64,000 nucleotides of DNA from assembly GCA_014138725.1 (NCBI GenBank), contig JACJID010000004.1:806001-870000 (forward strand), in the 5' to 3' direction. The position numbers were made by a program, and so were the translations under genes. The DNA is from Kutzneria viridogrisea (GTDB lineage: Bacteria; Actinomycetota; Actinomycetes; Mycobacteriales; Pseudonocardiaceae). Below are positions 1-8,295 of this stretch, in pieces; the stretch's first letter is position 1, and each line of letters begins with the position of its first letter. The notes below the pieces were generated by a model, which saw nothing but the letters and a program-made list of their open reading frames with translations, had not been told where the DNA came from and ran no database searches.

Positions 1-663
1 TTCGTCGCGGGCGGCTGGATGATGGCCGAGCTGTCCGGGCAGGGCCAGTACGACTTCGGGCCCGCCTACCGCTACGTGGTGCAGTACTCGCTGTTCGGCG
101 CGCTGTGGCTGGGCGCGGTGGTCGCCGTGGTGCTGCTGGTGTCGATCAACGACGGCAACTACTACGAGATGATCAACGGCGGGCAGAACGTGCTCGGCCA
201 GCTGCCCGGCTGGCGCCGCTGGCACACCTGCCTGCTGATGGCCGTGATCGCCGCCGTGTTCACCTGGTTGTTCCCCAGCGTGGAGGACGGTTTCTTCAAG
301 GTGGCCAGCTGGTCCTCGATCGCACTGCCCAGCATCACGGTGGTGATGTGCGTGGACCGCTTCCTGCTGCCGAGGCTGACCGGGCTGACCCGGCCGGTGG
401 ACCAGGTGCCCAGCTGGCGCGAGGCGGCCACCGCGAACTGGCCCGGCCTGGTGTCGGTGGCGCTGGCCGTGGGCTTCGGCGCCTGGGGCCTCGGTTTGTT
501 GCCCTGGCAGGACTCCGCGCCCGCCGCGGGTCTGGTGCCGGTCGAGACCTGGCTGCTGGCCGGGCTGCTCTACGCTGCCCTAGCCGCTGCCGTCGCGAAG
601 CGACCGCTGGCCACCACGGTGCTCGGCTTCGGCAGGCGGCTCCGACACCACGGTGACGTCTGA
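1..663 (+). CDS. NCS1-like permease, C-terminal part (5' end outside window)
   Basis: The frame is open from base 1, so the N-terminus lies outside the window. About 220 residues are visible, with five or six hydrophobic segments separated by short loops. The stretch around INDGNYYEMINGGQNVL, followed by a basic loop and a membrane segment ending in DRFLLPRL, resembles the C-terminal half of nucleobase:cation symporter-1 (cytosine/purine/hydroxymethylpyrimidine) permeases. It ends 15 bases before a TenA-like gene on the same strand. Such pairs are known in thiamine-pyrimidine salvage, so a pyrimidine-type substrate is plausible but not shown. The family call rests on loose pattern similarity only. 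Confidence 0.5.
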   Translation, partial: FVAGGWMMAELSGQGQYDFGPAYRYVVQYSLFGALWLGAVVAVVLLVSINDGNYYEMINGGQNVLGQLPGWRRWHTCLLMAVIAAVFTWLFPSVEDGFFKVASWSSIALPSITVVMCVDRFLLPRLTGLTRPVDQVPSWREAATANWPGLVSVALAVGFGAWGLGLLPWQDSAPAAGLVPVETWLLAGLLYAALAAAVAKRPLATTVLGFGRRLRHHGDV

Positions 664-678
664 GGGAGCATCGCAGCA

Positions 679-1335
679 ATGACCGCTTCGGCACGCGAAC
701 TGCTGGCAGCCGCCAGGCAGGACCTCGCCCCCGGCGAGCACGAGAACCGCCTTGTCCCGCTGATCGCCCAGGGCACCGCCCCGCGCGCCGCGATCGCCGC
801 GCTGGCCGCCGAGCAGCACCGCATCATCGTCAGCGACTGGCGCAGTTTCCTGGTGCTGGCCTCCCGCTCGCAGGACCCGGCGGCGGGCAGCTTCTTCAGC
901 GACCTGGCCGCGGGCGAGGTGCTGGCGCTGGACAACCTCAAGAAGTTCGCCGCCGCGGCGGGCCTGGACGAGCAGGCGCTCAGGGACTACCGGCCGCGCG
1001 CGGGCTGCCAGGCCTACCCGTCCTACCTGGCCTGGCTGGCGCTCAACGGCGAGCCCAGCGACGTGGTGCTGGCCGTGGTCGCCAACTTCTCCGCCTGGGG
1101 CTCCTACTGCGGCACGGTCGCCGCCGCCCTGCGCGAGCACTACGGCTTCGACGACGAGGGCTGTGGCTTCTTCGACTTCTTCGCGACGCCCGCGCCCGGC
1201 GGGGACGAGGCGGCACTGGCCGTGGTGCAGGCCGGGCTGGACGCCGGTCGCGGCACCGACCAGGCTCGCGAGTACGGCCGCCTGTTGCAGTCCTACGAGC
1301 TGATGTTCTGGAACACCCTGGCCGAGATCTCCTGA
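679..1335 (+). CDS. TenA/PqqC-like (haem-oxygenase fold) protein
   Basis: This 218-residue, mostly helical protein has the size and spacing of the TenA/THI-4/PqqC superfamily. It has an SDWRSFLVLASR helix near residue 50, a Tyr- and Cys-containing middle, and a closing YELMFWNTLAE helix, where TenA proteins carry a conserved Glu and aromatic residues. TenA (aminopyrimidine aminohydrolase, thiaminase II) salvages the thiamine pyrimidine, but many relatives have other or unknown activities. It follows the permease by 15 bases with a GGGAG ribosome site and is probably co-transcribed. A large palindrome begins eight bases after its stop. The exact reaction is unproven. Confidence 0.55.
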   Translation: MTASARELLAAARQDLAPGEHENRLVPLIAQGTAPRAAIAALAAEQHRIIVSDWRSFLVLASRSQDPAAGSFFSDLAAGEVLALDNLKKFAAAAGLDEQALRDYRPRAGCQAYPSYLAWLALNGEPSDVVLAVVANFSAWGSYCGTVAAALREHYGFDDEGCGFFDFFATPAPGGDEAALAVVQAGLDAGRGTDQAREYGRLLQSYELMFWNTLAEIS

Positions 1336-1342
1336 AGCCGCG

Positions 1343-1397
1343 TGTCATGAAAGTGCCGTTCCTGGCACCTGACGCCAGGAACGGCACTTTCATGACA
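1343..1397. terminator. 3'-end palindrome copy 1 (class A)
   Basis: Two perfect 24-base arms (1343-1366 and 1374-1397) enclose a 7-base loop. The arm core is ATGAAAGTGCCGTTC. It lies between the ends of two convergent genes and can serve either strand. The minus-strand gene's TGA stop lies inside the right arm. No T-run follows either side, so this is a GC-rich hairpin rather than a classic intrinsic terminator. Confidence 0.7.
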
Positions 1398-3510
1398 TGT
1401 TCGGGGGCAGCACCAGGTTGCCGCTGCTGGTGGTCTCGCGGCGGCGCAGTTCGCCGACCTTGCCCTCGCGCAGCAGGTCCAGGAACAGGTCCACCACGTC
1501 CGGGTCGAACTGGGTGCCCCGGCCCAGTCGCAGCTGCTCGGCGGCCGCGGCCACGCTCAGCGCCGGCTGGTAGGGGCGGTCCACCAGCATGGCCGCCCAG
1601 GAGTCGCAGACGGCCAGGATCCTGGCCTCGACCCGGATCCCGTTGCCCACCAACCGGGACGGGTAGCCGTTGCCGTCGTAGCGCTCGTGGTGCTGGCGGA
1701 TGATGTCGGCCACCACGCCGAAGCCGGGCACCATCCTGGCCAGCCGGTAGCCGTACTCGGGGTGCTGGCGCACCAGCCGCCACTCGTCCTCGTTCAGCGC
1801 GGTGGGCTTGGTCAGCACCGCCTCCGGGATGACGATCTTGCCGATGTCGTGCAGCCGCCCGGCCAGCTCGGCGTTGCGGGCGGTGGCCTCGTCCTGGCCC
1901 AGTGCGGTGGCCAGGGTCATCGTCCACCGGCTGATGCACAGGCTGTGGTCGTGCGCGCCCAGCTGGGCGTCCACCTCGTCGGCCACGTGGCTGAGGTAGT
2001 CGATCATGGCGGTGTGGTCGGTGGTGGTGCTCGTGTCGGGCACCGCCGCCTCGCCGACCACGACCTGGTCCCGGCCGCGGGCCTTGGCCACGTACAGCGC
2101 GCGGTCGGCGGTGGCCACCAGCTCGTTGGGACTGTCCCCGTGCAGCGGGAAACAGGCGGCGCCCACCGAGACGGTGACGGCGATCCAGGTGTCCTCGGAG
2201 ACGGCCACGGGGCTGCTGGCCACCCGCTGGCGCAGCCGCTCGGCGATGGAGTGCAGCTCGCTCAGGCTCGCCTCGGGCACCAGCAGGGCGAACTCCTCGC
2301 CGCCGTAGCGGGAGAGCACGTCCCCGCCGCGGGAGGCCCCGCGCAACCGGGCCGAGATCTCGATCAGCGCCTGGTCCCCCGCCGGGTGCCCGTAGTGGTC
2401 GTTGATGGACTTGAAGTGGTCCACGTCGATGATGAACACCGCCAGCGAGCCTCCGGAGCGCCGGGCGCGGGCCACCTCGATGGGCAGCTGGGCCTCGAAG
2501 AAGCGCCGGGTGTGCAGGCCGGTCAGCGCGTCGGTGATGGCCAGCCGCCGCTGGTCGGAGACCAGCCCCGCCAGCCGGGCGATGGTCAGCCCGAACAGCA
2601 CGGCACAGGCCAGCGCGATCACCGAGATGTCGGTGAAGTCCCCCGCGGAGTTGCGCACGAACAGGGTGACCGGGGCGATCAGCGCCGCGGCGCACAGCGC
2701 GGTGATGCGGGCCGGGCCGATGGCGGTCTCGCGCACCGGGGACGGGTCGGTCAGCCGGGCCATCGTGGGGTGCAGGGCCGCGGCGCCCAGGGCCAGGTTG
2801 CCCGCCAGCCAGATGGCGTCCAGGAAGTTGCCCGCCTGGTAGACCCCGTCCAACTGCTGCGAGACGTACAGGGTGTCGGCGGCGACGAAGGCGAGCAGGT
2901 TGAAGGTCAGCAGGAAGAACGAGGCGGGACGACGGCCGCCGCCCAGGATCAGCCGCAGCGCGATGGTCAGCATCAGCAGGTCCATCACCGGGTACGCCAG
3001 CGAGGTGATCTTGACGACCATCGGCGCGTCCAGCCGGGCGTTGGGCGCGATCAGGTAGAGCCAGGACAGCATGGCCGCGCCCACGCCGATGACCGCGGCG
3101 TCGAGCAGGCCGGGCAGGTCGCGGCCGGGGGTGCGGCGGCGGATGAACATCAGCAGGCCGGCCACCACGAGCGGGTAGTGCGACAGGTACAGCGGGTCGG
3201 CCACGCCCGGGTAGTCCATCACCTGGAACGCGTAGTGCGCGAGGTAGAAGCTGGTGTCCGCGATGGCGTAGACCACCTGGCTCAGGCCGAGCATCAGCCA
3301 GGGCAGCCGGGGGCGCGGCCGGTACCGGTACAGCCCGTAGAGCACCGCGACCGCGGCCGAGACGCTGTCCAGGCAGTACAGCGTGATCCGGACGGCCAGC
3401 CCGGTGCCCTCGGCGGGCACCAGGTAGTACGCGACCAGGATGAGGGCGCCGACTGTCAGGTAGCCGATCCACACCCGGCTGAACTCGGTGCGCGGACCCG
3501 TCGCGTCCAT
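1390..3510 (-). CDS. membrane-bound GGDEF plus HD-GYP cyclic-di-GMP protein
   Basis: A 706-residue protein. The first ~320 residues contain about nine membrane segments. A diguanylate cyclase domain follows, with GGEEF near residue 403 and an upstream RGGD inhibitory site at the canonical five-residue spacing, so synthesis with product feedback is expected. The C-terminal ~190 residues are an HD-GYP phosphodiesterase domain with HDIGK near 554 and HHERYDGNGYP near 607. Making and breaking c-di-GMP in one chain, with HD-GYP replacing the commoner EAL domain, suggests a sensor-switched bifunctional enzyme. I chose ATG 3510 because AGGGG lies 6 bases upstream; a TTG at 3546 is possible. Its stop codon is inside the flanking palindrome. 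Confidence 0.9.
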   Translation of the reverse strand: MDATGPRTEFSRVWIGYLTVGALILVAYYLVPAEGTGLAVRITLYCLDSVSAAVAVLYGLYRYRPRPRLPWLMLGLSQVVYAIADTSFYLAHYAFQVMDYPGVADPLYLSHYPLVVAGLLMFIRRRTPGRDLPGLLDAAVIGVGAAMLSWLYLIAPNARLDAPMVVKITSLAYPVMDLLMLTIALRLILGGGRRPASFFLLTFNLLAFVAADTLYVSQQLDGVYQAGNFLDAIWLAGNLALGAAALHPTMARLTDPSPVRETAIGPARITALCAAALIAPVTLFVRNSAGDFTDISVIALACAVLFGLTIARLAGLVSDQRRLAITDALTGLHTRRFFEAQLPIEVARARRSGGSLAVFIIDVDHFKSINDHYGHPAGDQALIEISARLRGASRGGDVLSRYGGEEFALLVPEASLSELHSIAERLRQRVASSPVAVSEDTWIAVTVSVGAACFPLHGDSPNELVATADRALYVAKARGRDQVVVGEAAVPDTSTTTDHTAMIDYLSHVADEVDAQLGAHDHSLCISRWTMTLATALGQDEATARNAELAGRLHDIGKIVIPEAVLTKPTALNEDEWRLVRQHPEYGYRLARMVPGFGVVADIIRQHHERYDGNGYPSRLVGNGIRVEARILAVCDSWAAMLVDRPYQPALSVAAAAEQLRLGRGTQFDPDVVDLFLDLLREGKVGELRRRETTSSGNLVLPPNMS

Positions 3511-3749
3511 CGGTGGCCCCTCATCCGGAATTGGTTGGCGAATCAATTATCCGCCTGGCCGAAACCACCAGGCATGATGCCCCAAAACACCCGGTTGCGG
3601 AACCGTTACCCGGTCCTTCGGCCATAACGGTCCCCAGCTTAGGGGATCTTCGCGCACTGGTCTGCGTGACCGTGCCGGAGTGGCTCGAAGAGGCACCGGG
3701 CCTGTGGCTCACGGGCAAGTTCTGTGAATACCCCGATGGGGGTGAAGGG

Positions 3750-3794
3750 CCGGTGTGGGCTGGCGAAGCCGCCGCGCAAGCCAACCCACACCGG
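3750..3794. repeat. 15-bp inverted repeat upstream of dehydratase
   Basis: Arms 3750-3764 and 3780-3794 (CCGGTGTGGGCTGGC and its near complement) enclose a 15-base loop. The single non-complementary position is C/A on plus-strand RNA but becomes a G-U wobble on minus-strand RNA. It lies about 90 bases before the dehydratase start. It could be a leader hairpin, an insulator between the divergent genes, or part of an antisense transcript. Confidence 0.45.
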
Positions 3795-3836
3795 GGTCTG
3801 GGAGGGGGCCTGTCCGGCACCCCTTGCTGAAAACAC

Positions 3837-3852
3837 AGTAAACGTTTTCACT
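3837..3852. promoter_or_regulatory. LacI-family operator
   Basis: AGTAAACGTTTTCACT is a near-palindrome centred on CG (AAAC/GTTT core) matching the LacI/GalR operator pattern. It lies 35 bases upstream of the dehydratase start, and a LacI-type regulator gene follows that dehydratase, so repression of the pair by that regulator is the simplest reading. Confidence 0.65.
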
Positions 3853-3886
3853 GGAGCTGTCCAGACCACTGAGAGGAGCCGCCCTC

Positions 3887-5596
3887 ATGAGGCCCGAGGA
3901 CCTGCGCAGCCACCGCTGGTATGGCACCGACGGACTGCGTTCCTTCAGCCACCGCACCAGGACCAGGCAGCTGGGCATCGGCGCGCAGGAGCACCTGGGC
4001 AAGCCGGTGATCGCGGTGGTCAACACCTGGAGCGAGCTCAACCCGTGCCACAGCCACCTGCGCGAGCGGGCCGAGGCGGTCAAGCGCGGGGTGTGGCAGG
4101 CCGGGGGCTACCCGGTGGAGCTGCCGGTGGGCTCGATGGGCGGGGAGACCTTCCAGAAGCCCACGGCCATGCTGTACCGCAACCTGCTGGCGATGGAGAC
4201 CGAGGAGCTGCTGCGCTCCTACCCGGTGGACGGGGCCGTGCTGCTGGGCGGCTGCGACAAGACCACCCCCGCCCTGCTGATGGGCGCGGCCAGCGCGGAC
4301 CTGCCCGCGATCTTCGTACCGGCCGGGCCGATGCTGCGCGGGCACTGGCGCGGGGAGGTGCTGGGCAGCGGCAGCGACATGTGGCGGTACTGGGACGACC
4401 GGCGCGCGGGCCTGGTGGACGACCGGCAGTGGGGCGAACTGGAGGAGGGGCTGGCCCGCTCCCCCGGCCACTGCATGACCATGGGCACGGCCTCCACCAT
4501 GACCTCGGTGGCCGAGGTGCTGGGACTGACCCTGCCCGGTGCCGCCTCGATCCCCGCGGCGGACTCCGCGCATCCCAGGATGGCCGCGGCCAGCGGGATC
4601 CGCGTGGTGGACATGGTCCGCGAGGATCTGCGCCCGGCCAAGCTGCTCGACGAGCGGGCCTACGCCGACGCCGTGACGGCGGTGCTGGCGCTGGGCGGCT
4701 CCACCAACGCGGTGATCCACCTGGTGGCGATGGCCAACCGCAGCGGGATCACGTTGTCGGCGGCCGACTTCGACCGGGCCGTGCCGGTGCTGGCCGACCT
4801 GCGGCCCAGCGGGCGGTTCCTGATGGAGGACTTCTACTACGCGGGCGGGCTGCGCGCGCTGCTGGCCCGGCTGGGCGGGCTGCTGCACCTGGAACGGCCC
4901 ACCGCGGCCGGGATCAGCCTCGGCGAGGCCCTGGCCGGTGCCGAGGTCTTCGACGAGGAGGTGATCCGCCCGCTGGACCGGCCGTTGGCCACCGGGGGCG
5001 GGCTGGCCGTGCTGCGCGGCAACCTCGCGCCGGACGGGGCGGTGCTCAAGACCATCGCCGCCAGCCCGGAACTGTTGCGGCACACCGGGCCCGCGGTGGT
5101 GTTCGACGGTTACTCGGACCTGCAACGGCGCATCGACGAGGACACCCTGCCCGTCACCGAGGACTCGGTACTGGTGCTGCGCGGCGCGGGCCCGCTCGGC
5201 GGTCCCGGCATGCCGGAGCACGGCATGTTGCCGATCCCGCAACGCTTGCTGCGCAAGGGGATCCGGGACATGGTGCGGATCTCCGACGCGCGCATGAGCG
5301 GCACCAGCTACGGAACCTGCGTGCTGCACGTCGCGCCGGAGTCGCACGTGGGCGGGCCGCTCGCCCTGGTGCGCGACGGGGATCTGATCACAGTGGACAC
5401 CGACCGGCGGCTGCTGCACCTGCACGTGGCCGATGCGGAGCTGGCCGCGCGCCGTTGCGAGTGGACACCGCCCGCGCCGCGGTACACCCGTGGCTACGGC
5501 AGCCTGTTCGCCGGGCACGTGTTGCAGGCGGATCGGGGCTGCGACTTCGACTTCCTCGCCGAGCACGGGCCGACCCCCGAACCGGACGCGAGTTGA
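3887..5596 (+). CDS. IlvD/Edd-family sugar-acid dehydratase
   Basis: A 569-residue enzyme of the dihydroxy-acid / sugar-acid dehydratase family. Three cysteines expected to bind an iron-sulfur cluster are present: NPCH (C54), GGCDKT (C123) and GHCMTMG (C196). The TMGTASTM segment and the C-terminal SDARMSGTSYG block are also typical. The N-terminal RSHRWYG and overall length fit the aldonate-dehydratase branch (L-arabinonate, xylonate, galactonate) better than biosynthetic IlvD. The enzyme would remove water from an aldonic acid to give a 2-keto-3-deoxy acid. A LacI-type operator precedes it and a LacI-type regulator follows, which also fits sugar catabolism. The substrate cannot be fixed from sequence. 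Confidence 0.85.
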   Translation: MRPEDLRSHRWYGTDGLRSFSHRTRTRQLGIGAQEHLGKPVIAVVNTWSELNPCHSHLRERAEAVKRGVWQAGGYPVELPVGSMGGETFQKPTAMLYRNLLAMETEELLRSYPVDGAVLLGGCDKTTPALLMGAASADLPAIFVPAGPMLRGHWRGEVLGSGSDMWRYWDDRRAGLVDDRQWGELEEGLARSPGHCMTMGTASTMTSVAEVLGLTLPGAASIPAADSAHPRMAAASGIRVVDMVREDLRPAKLLDERAYADAVTAVLALGGSTNAVIHLVAMANRSGITLSAADFDRAVPVLADLRPSGRFLMEDFYYAGGLRALLARLGGLLHLERPTAAGISLGEALAGAEVFDEEVIRPLDRPLATGGGLAVLRGNLAPDGAVLKTIAASPELLRHTGPAVVFDGYSDLQRRIDEDTLPVTEDSVLVLRGAGPLGGPGMPEHGMLPIPQRLLRKGIRDMVRISDARMSGTSYGTCVLHVAPESHVGGPLALVRDGDLITVDTDRRLLHLHVADAELAARRCEWTPPAPRYTRGYGSLFAGHVLQADRGCDFDFLAEHGPTPEPDAS

Positions 5597-5642
5597 GACA
5601 AGATCGGCGTAAGGTTCGCATTGTCCGGAAGGAGTGGTGTCG

Positions 5643-6635
5643 GTGGCGGTGACCATCCGCGATGTGGCGCGGCAGGCCGAGGTGTCGGTGGCCACCGTCT
5701 CGCGCGCGCTGACCTCCCCCGAGCTCGTGCGCGCCAGCACCAGGGAGCGGGTGCTGGCGGTGGCGGCGGACCTGGGCTACCAGCCCAACCTGGCCGCGCG
5801 CGGGCTGATCACCGGGCGGACCGGCAACCTCGGCATCGTGGTGCCCGACCTGAACAACCCGTTCTTCACCGGGGTGCTCAAGGGTGTGCAGTCCCAGGCG
5901 CGGCAGTCCTCCTACGCGGTGTTCGTGGCCGACAGCGACGAGGACCCGGCCGCCGAGCGGGACCTGGTGCTGGCGATGGCCAAGCAGGTGGACGGCGTGA
6001 TCCTGTGCTCGCCGGGCCTCGAGGAACAGGTGGTGCGCGAGCTCGCGCGGGCCACCAGCCTGGTGCTGATCAACCGGCGCGTGCGCGGCATTCCCGCCGC
6101 GCTGATGTCCAGCGGCTCGGGCATGCGGCAGGTGATCGACCACCTCGTCGCGCTGGGGCACGGCCGGATCGCCTACCTGAACGGGCCGCGTACCTCCTGG
6201 TCGAACCGGGAACGCAGGCGGGGCCTGAAGGCCGCGGTGCAGCGGCACGGGGTGGACCTGGTCGACCTGGGGCCGTTCCCGCCGCGCTACGAGGGCGGGT
6301 TGCAGGCCGCGGACCTGGCGCTGGCCGAGGGCGTCACGGCCATCGTGGCGTACAACGACATCATGGCGCTGGGCGTGCTGGCCCGGCTGCGCGACCGGGG
6401 CGTGTCGGTGCCCGGACAGGTCAGCCTGACCGGGTTCGACGACCTGATGTTCGCCGCGCTGTGCCAGCCCGCGCTGACCACGGTGGCCATGCCGGTGGAG
6501 CCGACCGGGCGGCTGGGCGTGGACCTGTTGCTGAGCAGACTGGGCCGCGACGGCGGTGCGATCAGGCAGGAGGAACTGGACACACAATTGATCGTCCGGG
6601 CCACGACCGCACCGCCGTCGGATTCACGGAATTGA
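5643..6635 (+). CDS. LacI/GalR-family transcriptional regulator
   Basis: The N-terminus VTIRDVARQAEVSVATVSRA is a standard LacI helix-turn-helix and hinge, followed by a periplasmic-binding-protein-like sensor domain (NLGIVVPDLNNPFF, then GFDDLMFA near the C-terminus). Of several in-frame GTGs from 5634, GTG 5643 gives the usual MAVTIRDVAR start and lies nine bases from an AAGGAG site. It is 46 bases downstream of the sugar-acid dehydratase and probably shares its transcript. The AAACGTTT operator upstream of the dehydratase is its likely target, with a sugar acid or sugar as inducer. Confidence 0.88.
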   Translation: MAVTIRDVARQAEVSVATVSRALTSPELVRASTRERVLAVAADLGYQPNLAARGLITGRTGNLGIVVPDLNNPFFTGVLKGVQSQARQSSYAVFVADSDEDPAAERDLVLAMAKQVDGVILCSPGLEEQVVRELARATSLVLINRRVRGIPAALMSSGSGMRQVIDHLVALGHGRIAYLNGPRTSWSNRERRRGLKAAVQRHGVDLVDLGPFPPRYEGGLQAADLALAEGVTAIVAYNDIMALGVLARLRDRGVSVPGQVSLTGFDDLMFAALCQPALTTVAMPVEPTGRLGVDLLLSRLGRDGGAIRQEELDTQLIVRATTAPPSDSRN

Positions 6636-6636
6636 G

Positions 6637-7452
6637 CTACGGCTTGGGCAGCACACAACCGGGAAGGCTCAGGTCCACCTTGCTGCCGGTCATGCACGCG
6701 GCCAACAGATAAGTCTGCTGACCGTAGTTGATGCCCTGCCGAACGGTGACGTTGCCGTTCTCGTCCACCTCGCACGGGTTGTTCTCCGTGCAGCGCTCCC
6801 CGTTCTCGTTACCGGTGTTGTTGATCCCGATCAGCTTGCCGGTGGCCGCGTCCACGATCGGCGAGCCGGAGGTGCCGCCGATGGTGTTGCACGAGCGGGT
6901 GTAGCGGATCGAGTCCTTGGAGGTCCAGTCCGCCTCCTTGAGCCGGTACACGAACCCGTCGATGTCGCACGAGTAGATCCGCTTCCAGTAGCCGGAGACC
7001 ACCTTGATCGCGGTGCCCGCGGTGGGATGGGTTGGGGAGATCTCCAGCGCCCTGATGCCGTACTGCTGCTGGATCTGCCCGTAGGTGGTGGACAGCTGGT
7101 AGAGCGACACGTCGGTGTCGGTCATGGTCGCGTACAGCAGCTTGGTGGCGCGCAGGGTGGCCAGCCGCCCGCCGCTGCCGGAGAGCAGGGTGAAGGTGCG
7201 CGAGGAGCTCCGGTTGGTGATCACCTCGCCGGCGGCCGGGAAGCCGCCCTCGTAGCAGTGCCCGTTGGACAGCACCAGGGCCGGGTCGCTCGGGCTGGCC
7301 GAGGCCAGTCTGACCAGCGAGCCGGAACAGTTGTTCAGCGCTACGGTGCCGGAGAAGTCGACCGCGGCGGGCGCGGCCTGGGCGACCGGGGCGGCCAGCA
7401 TGGTCAGCCCGAGCACCGCGCCCAGGAGGGTGCCGATGACGCGTGGGGACAT
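6637..7452 (-). CDS. secreted trypsin-like (S1) serine protease
   Basis: A 271-residue protein with a signal peptide (hydrophobic residues 5-24, likely cleavage after VAQA) and a chymotrypsin-fold protease body. The triad candidates are H65 (SNGHC), D114 (TDTDVSL) and S195 (GGTSGSP). Cysteines flank the active site, as in exported proteases. Residues 215-250 hold an acidic, Cys-containing insert. It ends one base after the convergent LacI gene. I chose ATG 7452, which has GGAAGGA upstream and starts exactly at the signal peptide; longer frames upstream are not plausible. It is divergent from the DUF969 operon. Secreted peptide breakdown is the likely role. Confidence 0.82.
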   Translation of the reverse strand: MSPRVIGTLLGAVLGLTMLAAPVAQAAPAAVDFSGTVALNNCSGSLVRLASASPSDPALVLSNGHCYEGGFPAAGEVITNRSSSRTFTLLSGSGGRLATLRATKLLYATMTDTDVSLYQLSTTYGQIQQQYGIRALEISPTHPTAGTAIKVVSGYWKRIYSCDIDGFVYRLKEADWTSKDSIRYTRSCNTIGGTSGSPIVDAATGKLIGINNTGNENGERCTENNPCEVDENGNVTVRQGINYGQQTYLLAACMTGSKVDLSLPGCVLPKP

Positions 7453-7559
7453 AGCAGGGGTCCTTCCGTCTGTACGGCCAGTGGTAACACGGTGTAGCGG
7501 GACGGTAGCCCTGGGCGCCACCCGCCGAAAGTCGGTGCATAACAATTCGCAACCTGTCC

Positions 7560-7582
7560 CCTTGTTGGATTGTTCAACAAGG
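7560..7582. promoter_or_regulatory. candidate operator before DUF969 operon
   Basis: Perfect 8-base arms CCTTGTTG and CAACAAGG are separated by seven bases, about 42 bases upstream of the DUF969 start, in the region shared with the divergent protease. The TTGT/ACAA layout suits a GntR- or FadR-type repressor, but no such gene is adjacent. Confidence 0.5.
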
Positions 7583-7623
7583 CTTAGCCTTCCGAGCACC
7601 CCACCCGAGAGAGGAGCACGCTG

Positions 7624-8295
7624 ATGCTCGTCCTGCTCGGTGTCGCACTGGTGGTCGTCGGGTTCGCGCTGCGACTCAACCCGCTACTGGTGGTCACCGC
7701 GTCCGGCATCGTCACCGCAGTGCTCGGCGGCGTCACCCCGAGCCAGATCCTGGACGCCTTCGGCAACGGGTTCGCGGGCAGCCGCTCGGTGACCATCTAC
7801 GTGGTCACCCTGCCCGCGATCGGCCTGCTGGACCGGTTCGGCCTCCAGCAGCAGGCGACCCGGTTGATCGGCAAGCTGCGCGTGCTGACCACCGGCCGCC
7901 TGCTCGCGACCTACCTGCTGATCCGGCAGGGCACCGCCGCGCTGGGCCTGACCGGGATCTGCGGGCCCGCGCAGACCCTGCGCCCGCTGATCGCGCCGAT
8001 GGCCCTGGGCGCCGCGACGCGCAGGCACGGTGAGCTCAGCGACCCGGCCATCGAGCGGGTCAAGGCGTACTCGGCCAGCGCCGACACCGTGGGCCTGTTC
8101 TTCGGTGAGGACATCTTCCTCGCGGTCGGCTCGATCCTGCTGATCACCGGCTTCGTGGACACCACCTACCACCTCAAGTTGGACGCGCTGCAGATCGCGC
8201 TGTGGGCCATCCCGACCGCCGTGTGCGCGCTGGTGATCCACTCCGCGCGGCTGCTGTGGCTGGACCGCCGACTCGCCAAGGAGCTGGCCCGATGA
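7624..8295 (+). CDS. DUF969 family membrane protein
   Basis: A 223-residue integral membrane protein with five or six hydrophobic segments. It carries the RFGLQQQATRLI and GICGPAQTLRPLIAPMA blocks I associate with DUF969. Genes of this family occur beside DUF979 and pyrrolidone-carboxylate peptidase, as here, and the pair is thought to form a permease. Its last four bases overlap the next start (ATGA), so the two are translationally coupled. The substrate is unknown. Linkage to pcp suggests pyroglutamate or a pyroglutamyl peptide, which is inference only. Confidence 0.8.
   Translation: MLVLLGVALVVVGFALRLNPLLVVTASGIVTAVLGGVTPSQILDAFGNGFAGSRSVTIYVVTLPAIGLLDRFGLQQQATRLIGKLRVLTTGRLLATYLLIRQGTAALGLTGICGPAQTLRPLIAPMALGAATRRHGELSDPAIERVKAYSASADTVGLFFGEDIFLAVGSILLITGFVDTTYHLKLDALQIALWAIPTAVCALVIHSARLLWLDRRLAKELAR

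Larger units (their letters stand above)
3511..3886. other. divergent intergenic region
   Basis: These 376 bases separate the c-di-GMP gene (leftward) from the dehydratase gene (rightward) and must hold both promoters. The part nearest the dehydratase contains a strong hairpin (3750-3794) and a LacI-type operator (3837-3852). No convincing gene was found in it; the short frames here have poor codon use. Confidence 0.6.

Noticed and set aside
1043-3472. Very long open frames antisense to or out of frame with clear genes (for example 809 residues opposite the GGDEF gene)
   Set aside because: High GC leaves few stop codons, so shadow frames are long. Their products are Arg/Pro/Ala/Gly-rich with no motifs, while the chosen frame has family signatures.
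3513-3869. Small frames in the dehydratase promoter region
   Set aside because: They overlap the hairpin and operator, lack ribosome sites and show no family features.
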